64,000 bases of DNA, taken from contig JANCIK010000007.1 in assembly GCA_028532985.1 (NCBI GenBank), positions 2,852,001 through 2,916,000 of the forward strand, given 5' to 3'. The notes under the pieces were generated by a model. It was not told where the DNA came from and ran no database searches. It was given only the letters and a program-made list of their open reading frames with translations. Origin of the DNA: Stropharia rugosoannulata (lineage: Eukaryota > Basidiomycota > Agaricomycetes > Agaricales > Strophariaceae). Position numbers and translations under genes: made by a program. Shown here in pieces: positions 24,480 to 35,969 of this stretch (positions are counted from its first letter, which is position 1; the number at the start of each line of letters is the position of its first letter).

Positions 24480-25691
24480 TGATAGGGCTGCTTTTTGGCT
24501 ACGGGTGTAAACAGTCAGAAGGTTCGTTAGTGGGATAGCTGCGCGCGGGAAAATACAGAGAGACTAGAGTTGAGCCTGATTCGTAGTCCATAGCTATCAG
24601 CGCGCCTTATGACGATAAGCGCCTGCGCGCACCGTATTGCGAGAGGGATCGGTCGGCGAGCTGCACAGTCTAAAGTGCATAGTCTGCCCATCCGTGCGAG
24701 CGATTGAAGAGGCGTAGAACGGTTAAGCACCCGCGAAGTGTGGTATGAGTACAGCTGAGCGAATACCAAGGGCGGTGTGAAGGGCTGTGCGCGCATCTCA
24801 TGTGCACGCATCGCAAAGGCAGAATTTGTCTAAGTCCACACATCATGTGACCGTGGCGGCGCGCATCAAAAGACGCGCAAAAGCCCGAGGGAACGAACGA
24901 CGTACGTGCCGCGAATGCCAAGGGACCAGGACACTCAAAGGGGAACTCAGATGCGATGCGCGGGCCTTTGGCCGCACGTTGCTAGTATTTACTTTACCTT
25001 ATTATTAGTACACATGCATGCATCGTATATAAACCTGTATTCTGGTCTATAGTAATTTAAGCAATTGTCTACCCACTAGATCTGTGTGCTGGGTTCTGTC
25101 CCAGGCCGTCAGCAGGCTGTGTTTAGCTTTTGTTAGGGTTTTAACTGTGAAGTATTTGTGAATCATAGGAGTTTTGGATAGCTTCTGGCCACCGGGTCAT
25201 TTGGAGAGCTCAGTGAGGAGTCAGTACAACCGTGTACGGAAACTTGCACTGTAGTGTTTAGACTGTGAGACTGCACCGCCAGGTGAAAGACTTTGGAGAG
25301 TCTTGGATTGTTGGACTTTGGAGAGTCCGCACATTGCACGAGGTCACCGGACCCGGAAGTGCATGCAGCGAAGCTGTTCGCTAAAAACAACTTATTTCAT
25401 TTATCATTTTGCCTAGCGCACGCCACTAGCAACCAGGCTCTATCCGAGATTTACTAGAATTAAACCCCTCCTTACAAACGAACTTGCAGGCACTACTTGC
25501 TATTACAAAGACTAGAGGACACGAGGTGCGTGCATCGCACGCCCAGAACGGGAACCAGAGCAGAGCATAGATTATACTAGCCGTTTAGTTGAGGGCATTC
25601 GCTCAATCTAAGGGATAGGATCTCGCTCTGCTGGGTGTGTGTGTGTGTTGTGTTTCGCGATTTCGAGTCTAGCCATGCAGTAGACCTCTCA
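24480..25691 (+). repeat. 5' LTR of element A (1,212 bp)
   Basis: Starts TGATAGGG and ends CCTCTCA, two bases before the PBS. A TATATAAA box lies at 25026. Against the 3' LTR (56182 on), about 24780-25195 is almost identical, while the parts on either side differ at roughly one base in ten. A stretch of ~230 bp after the TATA box is also shared with the LTR of element B. Confidence 0.88.
25026..25033 (+). promoter_or_regulatory. TATA box of LTR A
   Basis: TATATAAA in the 5' LTR; the 3' LTR has CATATAAA at the same place. The LTR of B has a matching TATATAAA in its own orientation at about 40231-40238. The conserved block just downstream probably holds the transcript start. Confidence 0.6.
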
Positions 25692-25693
25692 TC

Positions 25694-25711
25694 TGGAGCC
25701 CACCACGAGGG
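25694..25711 (+). other. Primer binding site of element A
   Basis: Two bases after the LTR end lies TGGAGCCCACCACGAGGG, which begins with TGG as needed to pair with a tRNA CCA end. Element B has the same site with one change (TGGAGCCCACCGCGAGGG, minus strand 54101-54084). The primer tRNA would end in GGTGGGCTCCA; I cannot assign its amino acid. Confidence 0.7.
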
Positions 25712-25770
25712 GAAGGTTCAGAAATCTCACTTAGTGTTTCGGGAACTACGGCTTGCGCCTATTACAATAA

Positions 25771-27828
25771 ATTACAAAAATTTCAAATAAAACGGGGACG
25801 AGTAACAAGCGAGGCAAATTTCCTGCGCCTTCATCGCTCGCCGAGCCAGAAGAAGCCAGACCATCCTTTGGAACGGTGCCTTCACACGAGAGAACCACGA
25901 GGAGCAAGAAAGACGCTGAGCTGGTAGAGCCGTTGGTAATTACACCGACGCGAGACAGAAAAGCAAAGAAAAGAGCGAGGGAGGAAGCGCAGTTGCATAT
26001 CGAGACCCAGGGATTAGCGCAGCGCATCCCAGGTGCGCTCACCGAAAGCGACTCGGAATTAAGAATAGGGACTAGTGGATTTTGGGGACCACCATCTGGC
26101 ATCGAAATAGAAGACCAATTAGTGGACAGTGATATTACACTTGAAACCGCACCATTCGGTACTTCTGATAGCCAAGCTACCCAAGACACCCCTCCTCCAT
26201 TCTCGGAAGTATTTGGGACTGCTAAGACATCCGCGCAGCGCACGGCAGAAAATAGCGAAAGTGAAGCAGAGCGCGTAGCAAGAGATATATTTGGAGGAGA
26301 CTTGTCAGATCTCTCAGAAAGTGAACGAAATACACCCCCACGAGAATCAGAAGCTATGCCTAAGGACATGTCCATGCCAGTACACGGTGCGCGCCGTGCG
26401 CCGAGCTTCGATCCTGCTGCAGAGCGCGATGAGCTGCTGCGGTACTTCGAGGACCTGGAGGATTGGTTTAAGCGCGCGGAGGTGACAGAGGACGATGAGA
26501 AGAGGGGATATGTAATCAAATATGTACCCATGCAGACGGCGGAGGAGTGGAAGAATTTACCAGGTTATGATACCAAGGGGTACGCAGAGCTCAAGAAAAT
26601 GATTCTCAACGAGTACCCGGAGGTGATCAGCATTCAGACAGGGTCCATTGTGCGGCTCAAGAAGCTCTGCAAGGAGAATCAGCGCATCTCGGAGGAAGGC
26701 CTCCAGGTGTTGCTGGACTTCAAGCGCATGTTCTTGGCCGAGGCCGCTAAGCTCACAAAGGCGCCTACTCTGCTTGCGAATCATACCTTGGTGACTTACT
26801 TCACCAATAGTCTCACTGCAGGGTTCAGGGATCGATTATTTAATAAACTGGACATTGATTACACGATGCGCGCATCGTTCGACAAGTTCTTGACTGAGCG
26901 CAATATACAGTTCACTGCACCTACTGGGGTGACGGTAGAAGCGCGCACCGAGGACATGTACCCGCTCAAACAAGTAGCCGAGATGGCGGAACAAATGGCC
27001 CGTACCAAGAACCCAAGCACTACGCTGAGCCTAGGGCGCGAGAGCACTGATGGACTTATGCCGGTGCCCGCCATCAAGACTGAGGCCGCGGATGTTGGTT
27101 CGCTGCGCGGAGAGATTGAGGACCTGAAAGGGTTCGTCGCCTCCTTCAAGGATACCTTGTCGTTAGTGGAGAAGACAGTGGCGAAGTCAAAGGAGTCGAG
27201 TAAGAAAGAGTTAGAGGACATTATTCGCAATGTCATGGCTGCGTGCGCCACACCGATGTTGGTGCCTGTACAACCAGTAGCCCCCATGATGCCCATGAGC
27301 GCACTGAGCTTTGGTGGAGCGCCACCTAGGCCTTTCCAATACCAACAATGCCCGGAGCCCCGTTGCTTCTACTGCAAGCAGACGGGACATGTGGTTGCTG
27401 AGTGCATCGTACGGCAGCAAGACTTGTCAGCTGGAAGGATTGTCATCACAGAGGCGGGGCGCTTACAGTTACCTGACGGGTCATCGATACCTTGGGACCC
27501 TTCGCGCGCGATCAAAGAGCGCATCGACGAATGGCATAAGAAGAACGGGCCACCCGTGCAGCAAGCGTATATGGCACCTGTCCATCCGTCATACATGGGT
27601 ATGCCTCCTAGCATGGTATACTCGCAGATGTACCAACCGGCCAGTTCCTTGGACGAGACCTATGAGGAGCAGATACGCGCACTTCAACAAGAGTTGGAAA
27701 GTAAGAAGGCGTTCCTGAAGGAGCGCGCATTGGCGAAGATGCCTGAGGAAGTAATAGAGGAACAGCGCCAGTTAATAGCGACTATGAAAGCCGAATGCAA
27801 CGCTGCGCTCAGTCAGGGTTTCGATTGA
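25771..27828 (+). CDS. Gag of element A, start codon unclear
   Basis: Capsid and nucleocapsid protein that packages the element RNA. The frame is open from 25771 to a TGA at 27826. The N-terminal ~150 residues are conserved with B. A capsid-like helical region follows (starting near ERDELLRYFEDLEDWF), then a coiled segment and a CCHC zinc knuckle CFYCKQTGHVVAEC near the C-terminal third. No ATG occurs in frame before 26356, although residues upstream of it are conserved in both elements. The start is therefore a non-AUG codon, or an upstream exon I cannot see. The protease ATG follows 5 nt after the stop. Confidence 0.85.
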   Translation: MTKISNKTGTSNKRGKFPAPSSLAEPEEARPSFGTVPSHERTTRSKKDAELVEPLVITPTRDRKAKKRAREEAQLHIETQGLAQRIPGALTESDSELRIGTSGFWGPPSGIEIEDQLVDSDITLETAPFGTSDSQATQDTPPPFSEVFGTAKTSAQRTAENSESEAERVARDIFGGDLSDLSESERNTPPRESEAMPKDMSMPVHGARRAPSFDPAAERDELLRYFEDLEDWFKRAEVTEDDEKRGYVIKYVPMQTAEEWKNLPGYDTKGYAELKKMILNEYPEVISIQTGSIVRLKKLCKENQRISEEGLQVLLDFKRMFLAEAAKLTKAPTLLANHTLVTYFTNSLTAGFRDRLFNKLDIDYTMRASFDKFLTERNIQFTAPTGVTVEARTEDMYPLKQVAEMAEQMARTKNPSTTLSLGRESTDGLMPVPAIKTEAADVGSLRGEIEDLKGFVASFKDTLSLVEKTVAKSKESSKKELEDIIRNVMAACATPMLVPVQPVAPMMPMSALSFGGAPPRPFQYQQCPEPRCFYCKQTGHVVAECIVRQQDLSAGRIVITEAGRLQLPDGSSIPWDPSRAIKERIDEWHKKNGPPVQQAYMAPVHPSYMGMPPSMVYSQMYQPASSLDETYEEQIRALQQELESKKAFLKERALAKMPEEVIEEQRQLIATMKAECNAALSQGFD

Positions 27829-27833
27829 GTCTG

Positions 27834-29102
27834 ATGAAGGGAAACGCGGGCAGAGTTATGCGTAACAGCTCTGATAAACCCAAGAACCCGGAGGGCGCAA
27901 ATAAGAAGTTACCAATCAGAAATATACCCAGAGCATCGGTTGAGGACGCAAGTGACGATGAGGAGGATGAGTTGCGAGAGGTAGTGGAGGAGCAAGGTGC
28001 GCGCAGCGTACCAGTAAAGAAGAAAGTAGTATTTGAGGTTCCTACCAAGGCAGGGCCTAGCACACGGCCAGCAGCGGTGCCATATGTAATGGTACCTCCA
28101 CTGCGCGTACCAGAGAAAGTAAAGCCTAAAGTAAGGGAAGAACCCATACCTGTAGTAGAAAAGAGGAAGCCAGCCTATAAGCTGCGCGCACCTATCGAAG
28201 ATGAAGCGCAGGCTGACACAGTCCTCAAACACTTAGAAAATCAGAAGATTGAGATCACGCAGGGCCAGTTGTTAGGCATATCGACTGCAGGTTTCAGAAG
28301 AAAGTTCGTTGAGCGCATAGTACCGAGAAAGGTACCATTGGATCTGAATACGATGCGCATACTACAATTAGACTATGATGAGGAAGAGCGCGAAGTAGAT
28401 GAAGCTATCGTGCGGTTAGCAGAGGAAGAAGAGGAAGAGGAGTTTATGCAGATGGATGAGCTACCAGTGGCCACTTTCCTTACTTGCTCAGATGAGCGCA
28501 GCAGACTGCAACCGGGGACCATCATCATGGAAGACCCGTACGAGCAGTACGTCTCGACTCTGCAGCCGGGCGAAAAGCCTAAGGGACTTATAGTGGCACG
28601 CGAATCGCACCATCTAAAGGCGGTATTTCCGCTCATCAACGGCAAGGGACACGCGGAGACGTTGCTCGACAGTGGGTCGCAGATTGTGTCAATGGCACAG
28701 GACACCGCTGAGCGCTTAGGACTTAGTTGGGACCCGGACTTCACCATACGGATGCAGAGCACGAATAAGCAGGTGGAATCCACCAAGGGCTTAGCGCGCA
28801 ACGTACCGTTTGTGTTTAATGGACTGACAGTGTATTTACAAGTGCATGTCATCAGCGCAGCGGCTTACGAGGTGCTCTTGGGCCGGCCGTTCGAGATCCT
28901 CACGGAGAGCAATGTGAAGACGCGCGGCGATGGAACGGTTGAGCTTACGCTCACCGATCCCAACACACAGCGCAAACTGGTAGTACCCACCTATAACCGA
29001 GGGTGCGGTCCCAAGATAGTGCAGCGCGAACCTAAGTTACAGGGCCCTGGCACAATGGAAAACCCTAACGCAGATCAGGATTTTCAATCCTCGATGATTT
29101 GA
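27834..29102 (+). CDS. Aspartic protease polyprotein of element A
   Basis: A separate ORF with its own ATG six bases after the last base of the gag stop region. An acidic, Lys-rich N-terminal half precedes a retropepsin domain with the active-site triad LLDSGS (~residue 277) and the flap and ILLG-like segment VLLGRPFEI. Its stop overlaps the pol start as TGATG (29100-29104). Element B has the same layout. It should cleave Gag and Pol precursors. Confidence 0.88.
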   Translation: MKGNAGRVMRNSSDKPKNPEGANKKLPIRNIPRASVEDASDDEEDELREVVEEQGARSVPVKKKVVFEVPTKAGPSTRPAAVPYVMVPPLRVPEKVKPKVREEPIPVVEKRKPAYKLRAPIEDEAQADTVLKHLENQKIEITQGQLLGISTAGFRRKFVERIVPRKVPLDLNTMRILQLDYDEEEREVDEAIVRLAEEEEEEEFMQMDELPVATFLTCSDERSRLQPGTIIMEDPYEQYVSTLQPGEKPKGLIVARESHHLKAVFPLINGKGHAETLLDSGSQIVSMAQDTAERLGLSWDPDFTIRMQSTNKQVESTKGLARNVPFVFNGLTVYLQVHVISAAAYEVLLGRPFEILTESNVKTRGDGTVELTLTDPNTQRKLVVPTYNRGCGPKIVQREPKLQGPGTMENPNADQDFQSSMI

Positions 29103-32100
29103 TGCGTCAAGGAGAGGTTGCGTTGATGTTTGATAGAGATGATCGCACGGGGAAGATAGAGATAGCGGGGTACGCACTACCAAAGAATAAGAAGCGATTT
29201 GGGAGCGCTGAGCTCAGGGATGTATACATGGCTCAGGCAGTACATGAAGCTAAGATGGAGGATGATGAAAAAGAAAGAATATACAAATATTTTCAGCAGC
29301 ACGAATGGCGCAAAGAGGAAGTAGTCAAGGGAAAGCCTAGAGGGCAGTTCCGCGCCTCGCACGAGGAACAGGTCCCTAGTAAGAGACAAGGAGTAACGCG
29401 TAAGCGCTTGACTGGCAAGAATGCCACAACCGTTACGGTGCTCGCAGGAAAGAAGTATAAGCCAGTGGCTGAGAAAGTCAGGCCCGTTTATCATAATTTA
29501 CCAGAGAAGTTTAGAATAGTAAGGGAGATTAAAGGAGACCCACTAAAGGACATGCCGCAATTGTCACCACATCCGCCAGACTTCGTACCCGCAGGTCTGT
29601 ACACCGCTGAGTGCATGGAAGGGATTGACAAGGCGCATGAAGGGGATTTCCTGTGGTCCGAGGAGCGCAAGTTGGTGCATCAGGTTTTCATGCAGCAGAA
29701 CGAGGCATTCGCATGGGATGACACAGAGAAGGGTAGATTCCGTACGGACTTCTTCCCTCCAGTAGATATTCCCACTGTAGAGCACACGCCTTGGGTATTG
29801 AAAAACATTCTGATACCACCTGGGATGTATGAGCGCGTATGTGAATTCATCGCCACCAAGATTCGCGCAGGTACGTATGAGCCCTCGAGCTCGTCGTACC
29901 GGTCGCGCTGGTTTACAGTGACTAAGAAAGACGGGGTCTCGTTCAGAATTGTGCACAGTCTTGAACCGTTAAATGCAGTAACCATTGCACATTCAGGACT
30001 ACCTCCAGCAGCGGAGAGTCTAGCAGAACACTTTGCGGGGTGCGCATGTGGCGGCATCCTGGACTTGTATGTTGGGTACGATGAGCAGCTGTTAGCTGAG
30101 TCCTCTAGAGACCTGACTACATTCCAAACGCCGTTCGGTGCGCTGCGCTTAGTAACCCTACCTATGGGATGGACGAACTCCGTGCCCATCTTTCATGAGG
30201 ATGTTGCCTATATATTACGCGATGAAATACCCGAAGTTACAGAGCCCTACATAGATGATGTACCTATTAGGGGACCTAAAACACGCTATGAGTTAGAAGG
30301 AGGAGGATACGAGATGATACCGGAGAATAAAGGAATAAGGAGATTTGTGTGGGAGCATATGTTGAATGTCAACAGGATCGTGCAGCGCATGAAGTACTCA
30401 GGAGGAACATTTAGTGGAAAGAAGTCCATACTGTGCGCGGCTGAGATAGTAGTGGTGGGGCACTTGTGCACATACGAAGGGCGCAAGCCAGCACCTGATA
30501 AAGTGCATGCGATCCTCAATTGGGGACCCTGCAAGAATATCAGTGATGTGTGCGCATTCATGGGTACAATGGGTCTGCTACGGATTTACATCTCGGATTA
30601 CGCGAAGCGCGCAGAGCACATACAGCGGCTATTGCGTGGGAAAGAGCCCTTTGAGTGGGGGCCCGCTCAGCAAGCTAGCATGGACTCGCTGAAAGACAGT
30701 GCGTGCAACGCACATTGCGTGAAACCACTGGACTACACATTGCCAGGGCCGATTACTTTGGCTGTAGACACATCATGGCGAGCAGTAGGATTCTATATTT
30801 ACCAGCAGGACCCACAAGATTCGAAGAAGAGGGTATATGCGCGCTTCAGATCAATACTGTTAACGGAACGTGAGCAGCGCTTCTCACAGCCCAAACGGGA
30901 GTTGTATGGACTCTTACGTGCGCTACAAGCCTGTTATTATTGGCTCATCGGTGCGCGCAAGCTGGTGGTGGAGACGGATGCCAAATACTTGAAGGGCATG
31001 TTGGATAATCCGGGCATGGGCTCTAATGCGACTATTAATCGCTGGATAGATAAAATACTTATGTATCATTTCCAGTTGAAACATGTTGCGGGCAAGACCT
31101 TTGGTGCGGATGGTTTATCGCGTAGGGAAGGGCAACCTGGAGATGAGGCGTACGCGCACTCCGAAGAAGATGATGATCAGGAGGTGGGACCGCTCGAATA
31201 TGAGAAAGTCTATGAAGATGACCCAGATCCCCTGGACTTTGAAGAATTCAAAGAACAGATCGATGATCGTGGTGGGTATCTATACACCGGCCTCCTCAAT
31301 GAGTTGTTTGAAGGTCCCACGGCGTGCAAGTTACCAGAAGTGCGCTCTATAGGCTGTTTCCAGCAGGAGCTCGAGCGTGCACGGAAAGAGACGGAAGCGG
31401 ACAAGCGGGCCGTGCAGGACTTCATACAGAAAGAAAGTGTGCCGCTCGCGCAGCGCGAGTACTTAGAGAAATTCATACTAGCACACGCGATACCCGACTC
31501 CAGAATAGAGGATCTGGAGGATGAGGAGTACGATGAGCGCGACAGGACGTCGGCAGGAAAAGATATGGATGAGAAATTGCCGATGATACGCTACTGGTTG
31601 CAGAATCCAACCACTAGGCCTAAAGGCATGACGGAGCGAGAATATCAGAACTTTACGAGGAATGCTCGTAACTTCTTCTTAGACAAGGACGGGCGGATGT
31701 ACCGGAGATCCATAGATGACGCGCATAAGTTGGTGATAGATCAGGCGCAGCAGACACGCATGCTGCGCTCAGCGCATGACAGCTTGGGGCACAGAGGAGC
31801 GTATGCTACGCGCAAACTGCTAGCTGAGCGCTTCTGGTGGCCTGAGTTGGAAAGGGATGTCTGCTGGTATGTGAAAACATGTCATGTCTGTCAGTTAAGG
31901 CAGAAGACAATCATCCAGATCCCGCGCACTGAGACACACATGCCGTCTATCTTCCAGCAACTACACGCGGATACTATGCACATGTCCCCGGCCTCCAATG
32001 GGTACAATTACATAGTGCACGGAAGATGTGTGCTGAGCTCATGGGCAGAAGGGCGACCATTAAAGAAAGAGAATGCTCATGCAATAGTGCAGTGGATATT

Positions 32101-34006
32101 CGAGGACATTATCTGCCGTTGGGGCTGTCTGCAAGAAATCATCACAGATAATGGGGGACCATTCCGCGCAGCGCTCAAGTATTTAGAAAAGAAGTATGGG
32201 ATTACAGGGATTACTATCTCCGCGTACAACTCGCAAGCGAATGGAAAAATAGAGCGTCCCCATTGGGACATAAGACAGATGTTGTGGAAAGCGTGTGGGG
32301 GGACAGAAGGCGCGCACAAGCGTTGGAGTAGATTCTTCTACCATGTGTTGTGGGCTGATCGTATCACTGTGCGACGAGGATTCCGGTGTTCCCCATTCTT
32401 CATGGTAACGGGCGCGCACCCCATACTACCATTCGACATAGCAGAAGCGACTTGGCTGGTGAAACTACCAGATCGCGTACTGACTACGGAGGAGTTAGTA
32501 GGGTATCGTGTGCGCTGTGAGGGGCTGGGGCTGGCCCCTCGTGAAAACAAGAATAACCATAAGGTTTACAACATAGATACACAAGAAGCGACATATCTGC
32601 CATAACGATCAGAAACTACTATTGGAAACTGAAAGAACAAGAAGAAGCACGAAATATGAAGACTGAGATATGAAGATGCAAGTTTATTCGAAGATATGAA
32701 ATATGTACATGATGAAACAAGAAGACAAGCACAAGGAAGACTCAAGATGTTATTACAACTCAATGGCAGATCAAGAAAGACAACAGCATCAGAGCAATAT
32801 TGGACTTCTGATGCCGACAACATCAGATCAATATTAACAATCTGATGTAACTATGGACCCACAAGGAAGTCAATCACATGGAAATACTCATACATATGAC
32901 CTGGGACAAAAATGGTGACAGATTCCGACGATATGCAAGGGTTTCCGACAACATGCAGGCGTGTGGTAGCAGAAAGCAGAAGAATCTCGACACAAACACA
33001 AGGGACATAGGTGTGGAGAGAGGGTTGGAGGAGATGTATGTTCAGGGGTGAACATGGAGATGATCCGGCCACAGGAAGATTTCTTGTGCTTGGGCTTGGT
33101 TTCCGAAGATAAGGAAATTTGTGGCCAAGATATGAAGCATGCTGTAGTGCAGCATGGTTTCCGACGAGATAAAGTCAGCACGGGCGGTCGGATCTTCGTG
33201 GATGTATATGGTACGATCTGGGCATGGCAACCAGACGGGTATTTAAGGAGTAGAATATCTCTGTACTTCTCCAGCTTCCTTCAGGGTTAAATTCTACCTA
33301 CACACATCATACCAGTTCGCATCGGAAACTGTTGTTTAAACTTCGTACACTGGAAGCTCCTTGTTGTAAAACAAGTAAAACCTTTTCAATGTGCTATCGT
33401 TGTACACACATTGCCTTCGCACATTGTGAACTATAGAGACAGGCTTTTCAGACCAGTCCAACCCAACTTCGCACCTCACAGCGCGCACTAGCCAAACATC
33501 GCGACACTGTAGAGGAGATGCACGTGCGAGTATCAAAGACGAAAAGAGATGCGATCAGGGCATTTGAAAAGAAGCACTCGGCTAAAATCCGTGACTATGT
33601 GTTTAGGCCAGGAGATGTAGTGCTAATGAGGAACTCGGGCATAGAATCCAGTCTGAACCGTAAGATGCTCGCACGATGGAACGGGCCTTACATCGTTATT
33701 GCACGAAAAGACAGTGGAGCATACTTAGTGGCAGAGATGGATGGTTCTGTGTTGAAGGATAAGGTGGCGGCGTTCCGCCTCATTCCTTACTTTGCACGAA
33801 GGCAGCTGCGCTTACCGGACGGCTTGGATGATATAATTGATCAGACCAAGGAGAACCTCGCTAAAATGTTAGAAGCGCCGGATTACGAGCCAGCTATTCC
33901 CAAAGATTATATCTTTGATGAGCCCGGTGTGCCCTCGGGTAGCGGCGCGCTTACAGCAGAAGAAGATGAAGAAGACGATGATGACTGGGGCGAAGAAGAC
34001 CCTTAG
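29102..34006 (+). pseudogene. Pol (RT-RNaseH-integrase) of element A, interrupted by solo LTR C1
   Basis: The frame runs from the ATG in TGATG (29102) to 32515. After removal of LTR C1 and one copy of its GCGC duplication it continues at 33485 to the stop at 34006. RT carries PYIDD (~residue 382), followed by RNase H (AVDTSW and later VETDAK). The integrase has the HHCC finger (HDSLGH ... CHVCQ) and the D, D, E residues in LHADTMH, TDNGGPF and GKIERPH. The part after the insertion holds a GPY-type module (RWNGPYIVIA) and an acidic tail. No chromodomain is seen. As it stands, the protein would end in residues read from the LTR, before the GPY module. In element B the same gene lacks this insertion. 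Confidence 0.9.
32516..33480 (+). mobile_element. Solo LTR C1 of a third LTR-retrotransposon family
   Basis: 965 bp with TGTGAGG at the start and CCTCACA at the end, flanked by a GCGC duplication (32512-32515 and 33481-33484). Removing it restores the pol frame exactly as in element B. The same sequence in inverse orientation is at 57038-58002, and I saw only one difference by eye. The 5' end contains a GAGGGGC/GCCCCTC stem-loop. No internal region of this family is in the window. Confidence 0.93.
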
Positions 34007-34133
34007 ATGTGCGAGCACCGTAGGAAGAAAAGTGACCACAATATAATATATTGGGTAGAGAAGATGGTGAATACAAAGAGAACTCGCTACAGACGCCCCT
34101 TTAAGGCGCACAGCGCACATTGAGCCAGGCTAT

Positions 34134-35443
34134 CTACTGGGCAGGTTTGTCCTCGGTAGCAGTAACTCCAGTAACATCGAGGCTGCGCTGCAAGATGACA
34201 AGCTGTTCGACAAGGAGCGTGCGGCGCTTGAGAATGAAGTCAACCTTGTGGAGATCACAAATGATCTCAGCCTGTAAATCGCCAATGAGGCGGTGCGTCA
34301 CCAACTCGGAAGGGTTACCCGTGTTGAGGGGTTCCTTCAGGAGGTTAGCAGCGGCGTCAAGGCAAGCATTGACCTTGTCGTTGTCTAAAACGAGAGAAGT
34401 GCCTGAGGGAGAATAGTCAGGAGAGATCAGTAAGAAAGTGGTGCGGTGCGCGCACCTTGCATAATAAAAGGAGAGTCGGGGAATGTAGGAACGCCCTCTG
34501 AGCCCAACCTGGCTTTCTTAGGAGAGGCCTCACCTGCGGCGGCATCACGGAATGAGCGACGAAGCTCGGTCTGGCGATAAGTCATGCCTCGACCAAGGGG
34601 GCGAGAGCGGTAACCGGGAGTGTCTCCGCGCTCGCACTGGTATTTCTATAAGAATCTAAGTGCACGCAGCGGAGACAAGTCAAACACACACCTGCTTGGG
34701 AGTATCAGGTGGCGCGGCGCGCTTCTTGTTAGGACTCGGCTCGGGTGTATGCTGCCTGCTGGGAGGACCTCCCTCAGTCGCGGCTTCAACTTTATCGTCG
34801 AGGGCCATCTTTTTGAGGAGCATGTAAAGTTGCATGTTAGTGATGTCTGGTAAAGAAACTAAGGTTAGCCACACCTTGTCATCGTCAGAGTCAGGAGATG
34901 TAGTACCTCCCGGCGCAGAGGCGGTCTCAAGGTCCGCAGTTGCGGAACGCATAAGAACGCAAATGTTGCGCTGCGCGCACCAAAGGGGATTAAGTATAGA
35001 AAAGGGTTAGGAACGGAACATACCAGTCCAGTAGGGGTATGGGTGCGCTGACGAGAAGCGGCAGCCTTGGCCTTGAGGACTTGTTCATGCAAGTTGATAA
35101 ATGCATTGGCGGCAGGGGAGAAGGAGCGAATGTGGTGATCAGCCTCGAGCGACGTATATATGGCACGAGTCTCATTGAGGATCTTGATAGCTTCATTGTT
35201 GTTTATAATGCGAGTGATACCACCGTGCGCGTCGCGCCAGCGGTTCTGCAATCGTGCCAGACGAAGTCAGTGACATACAACAAAGGAACCGCGCGATGCG
35301 CGCACCAGATCGGCAGCAAGCAGCTCCAAGCTGCCAGTATAATTTGCAGGAGTGGCAGAGGCCAACCCACGAATGTCCTGGATCAGCGAGAGCTGATGCT
35401 TGGCATTGGTGAAGTTAAAAAGAGGAGCATGAGTAGTAGCCAT
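34134..35443 (-). CDS. ag4 of element A: antisense spliced gene, unknown function, ~362 aa
   Basis: Exons (minus): 35306-35443, 35024-35245, 34692-34970, 34636-34456, 34402-34134. The first, second, fourth and fifth have exactly the lengths of the B homolog exons, and phases agree. The protein opens with a conserved ~45-residue block containing HQLSLIQDIRGLASA. It continues with NRWRDAHGGITRI and a helical stretch, an acidic and Pro/Ser-rich middle with basic clusters (NKKRAAPP), and a very conserved C-terminal helical part (NTGNPSELVTHRLIGDLQ). I recognise no known domain. A TATA box (GCTATATAAGC on the minus strand, near 35500) lies ~60 bp before the ATG. It is tail-to-tail with pol, 127 bp apart. 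Confidence 0.82.
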
Positions 35444-35969
35444 AGTGGTGGTTGAGAAAGTAGGAATAAGATGCGATGCGCTCGTACAGAGACGGTGAGC
35501 GCTTATATAGCATTCACTGGGATGATCAGCGCTGCGCGCAGCTGGTGACCGACCGAACAGCAGGCCCAAGGAGTTAAGGAAGGAGGGACTTTACAAAAGG
35601 TCCAGATGGGTCATAGCACAGGGCTACACCTGTCTGACGTTACATTCACGGAGATTGAGTGGGATGGAGGGGACCTGAATACAAGAGCCCATATAGCAAC
35701 AAGAGGTGGGAGGATCGTGCGCGCATTGCAGCAAAAGAGTGCGCGCATCAAGGGAGATGCAGGTCTTTCCCCGTTTGGCAAAATGATGTCTGTTTTGGGA
35801 TTGATGCCGAAAATGCATAACAATGTTACCCGACAGTCTTATTTCAAATACAGGGTCATGACACATGTACCAAGGAATAGATGCGAGCTATGACTATAGA
35901 TAGTTATCAATGGAAAGACAGCAAAATGTCAGTTCGGGAATTAAACATCCTAAGAAGTGATTGTCAGGG
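35444..35969. other. Spacer between ag3 and ag4 of element A
   Basis: Holds the ag4 promoter at its left end (TATATAA near 35500). The rest has no coding features. The words TGCGCGCA or GTGCGCGCA appear at about 35532, 35717 and 35741. Confidence 0.5.

Noticed and set aside
27795..27836. Programmed frameshift between gag and protease
   Set aside because: The 34-bp overlap of open frames is real, but an ATG lies 5 nt after the gag stop in both elements and no slippery heptamer is visible. Reinitiation is simpler.
32516..32605. The end of A pol reading RCEGLGLAPREN as a real C-terminus, seen again at the end of D pol
   Set aside because: Both are the same bases of LTR C read into from two different genes. 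The true continuation of A pol starts at 33485.
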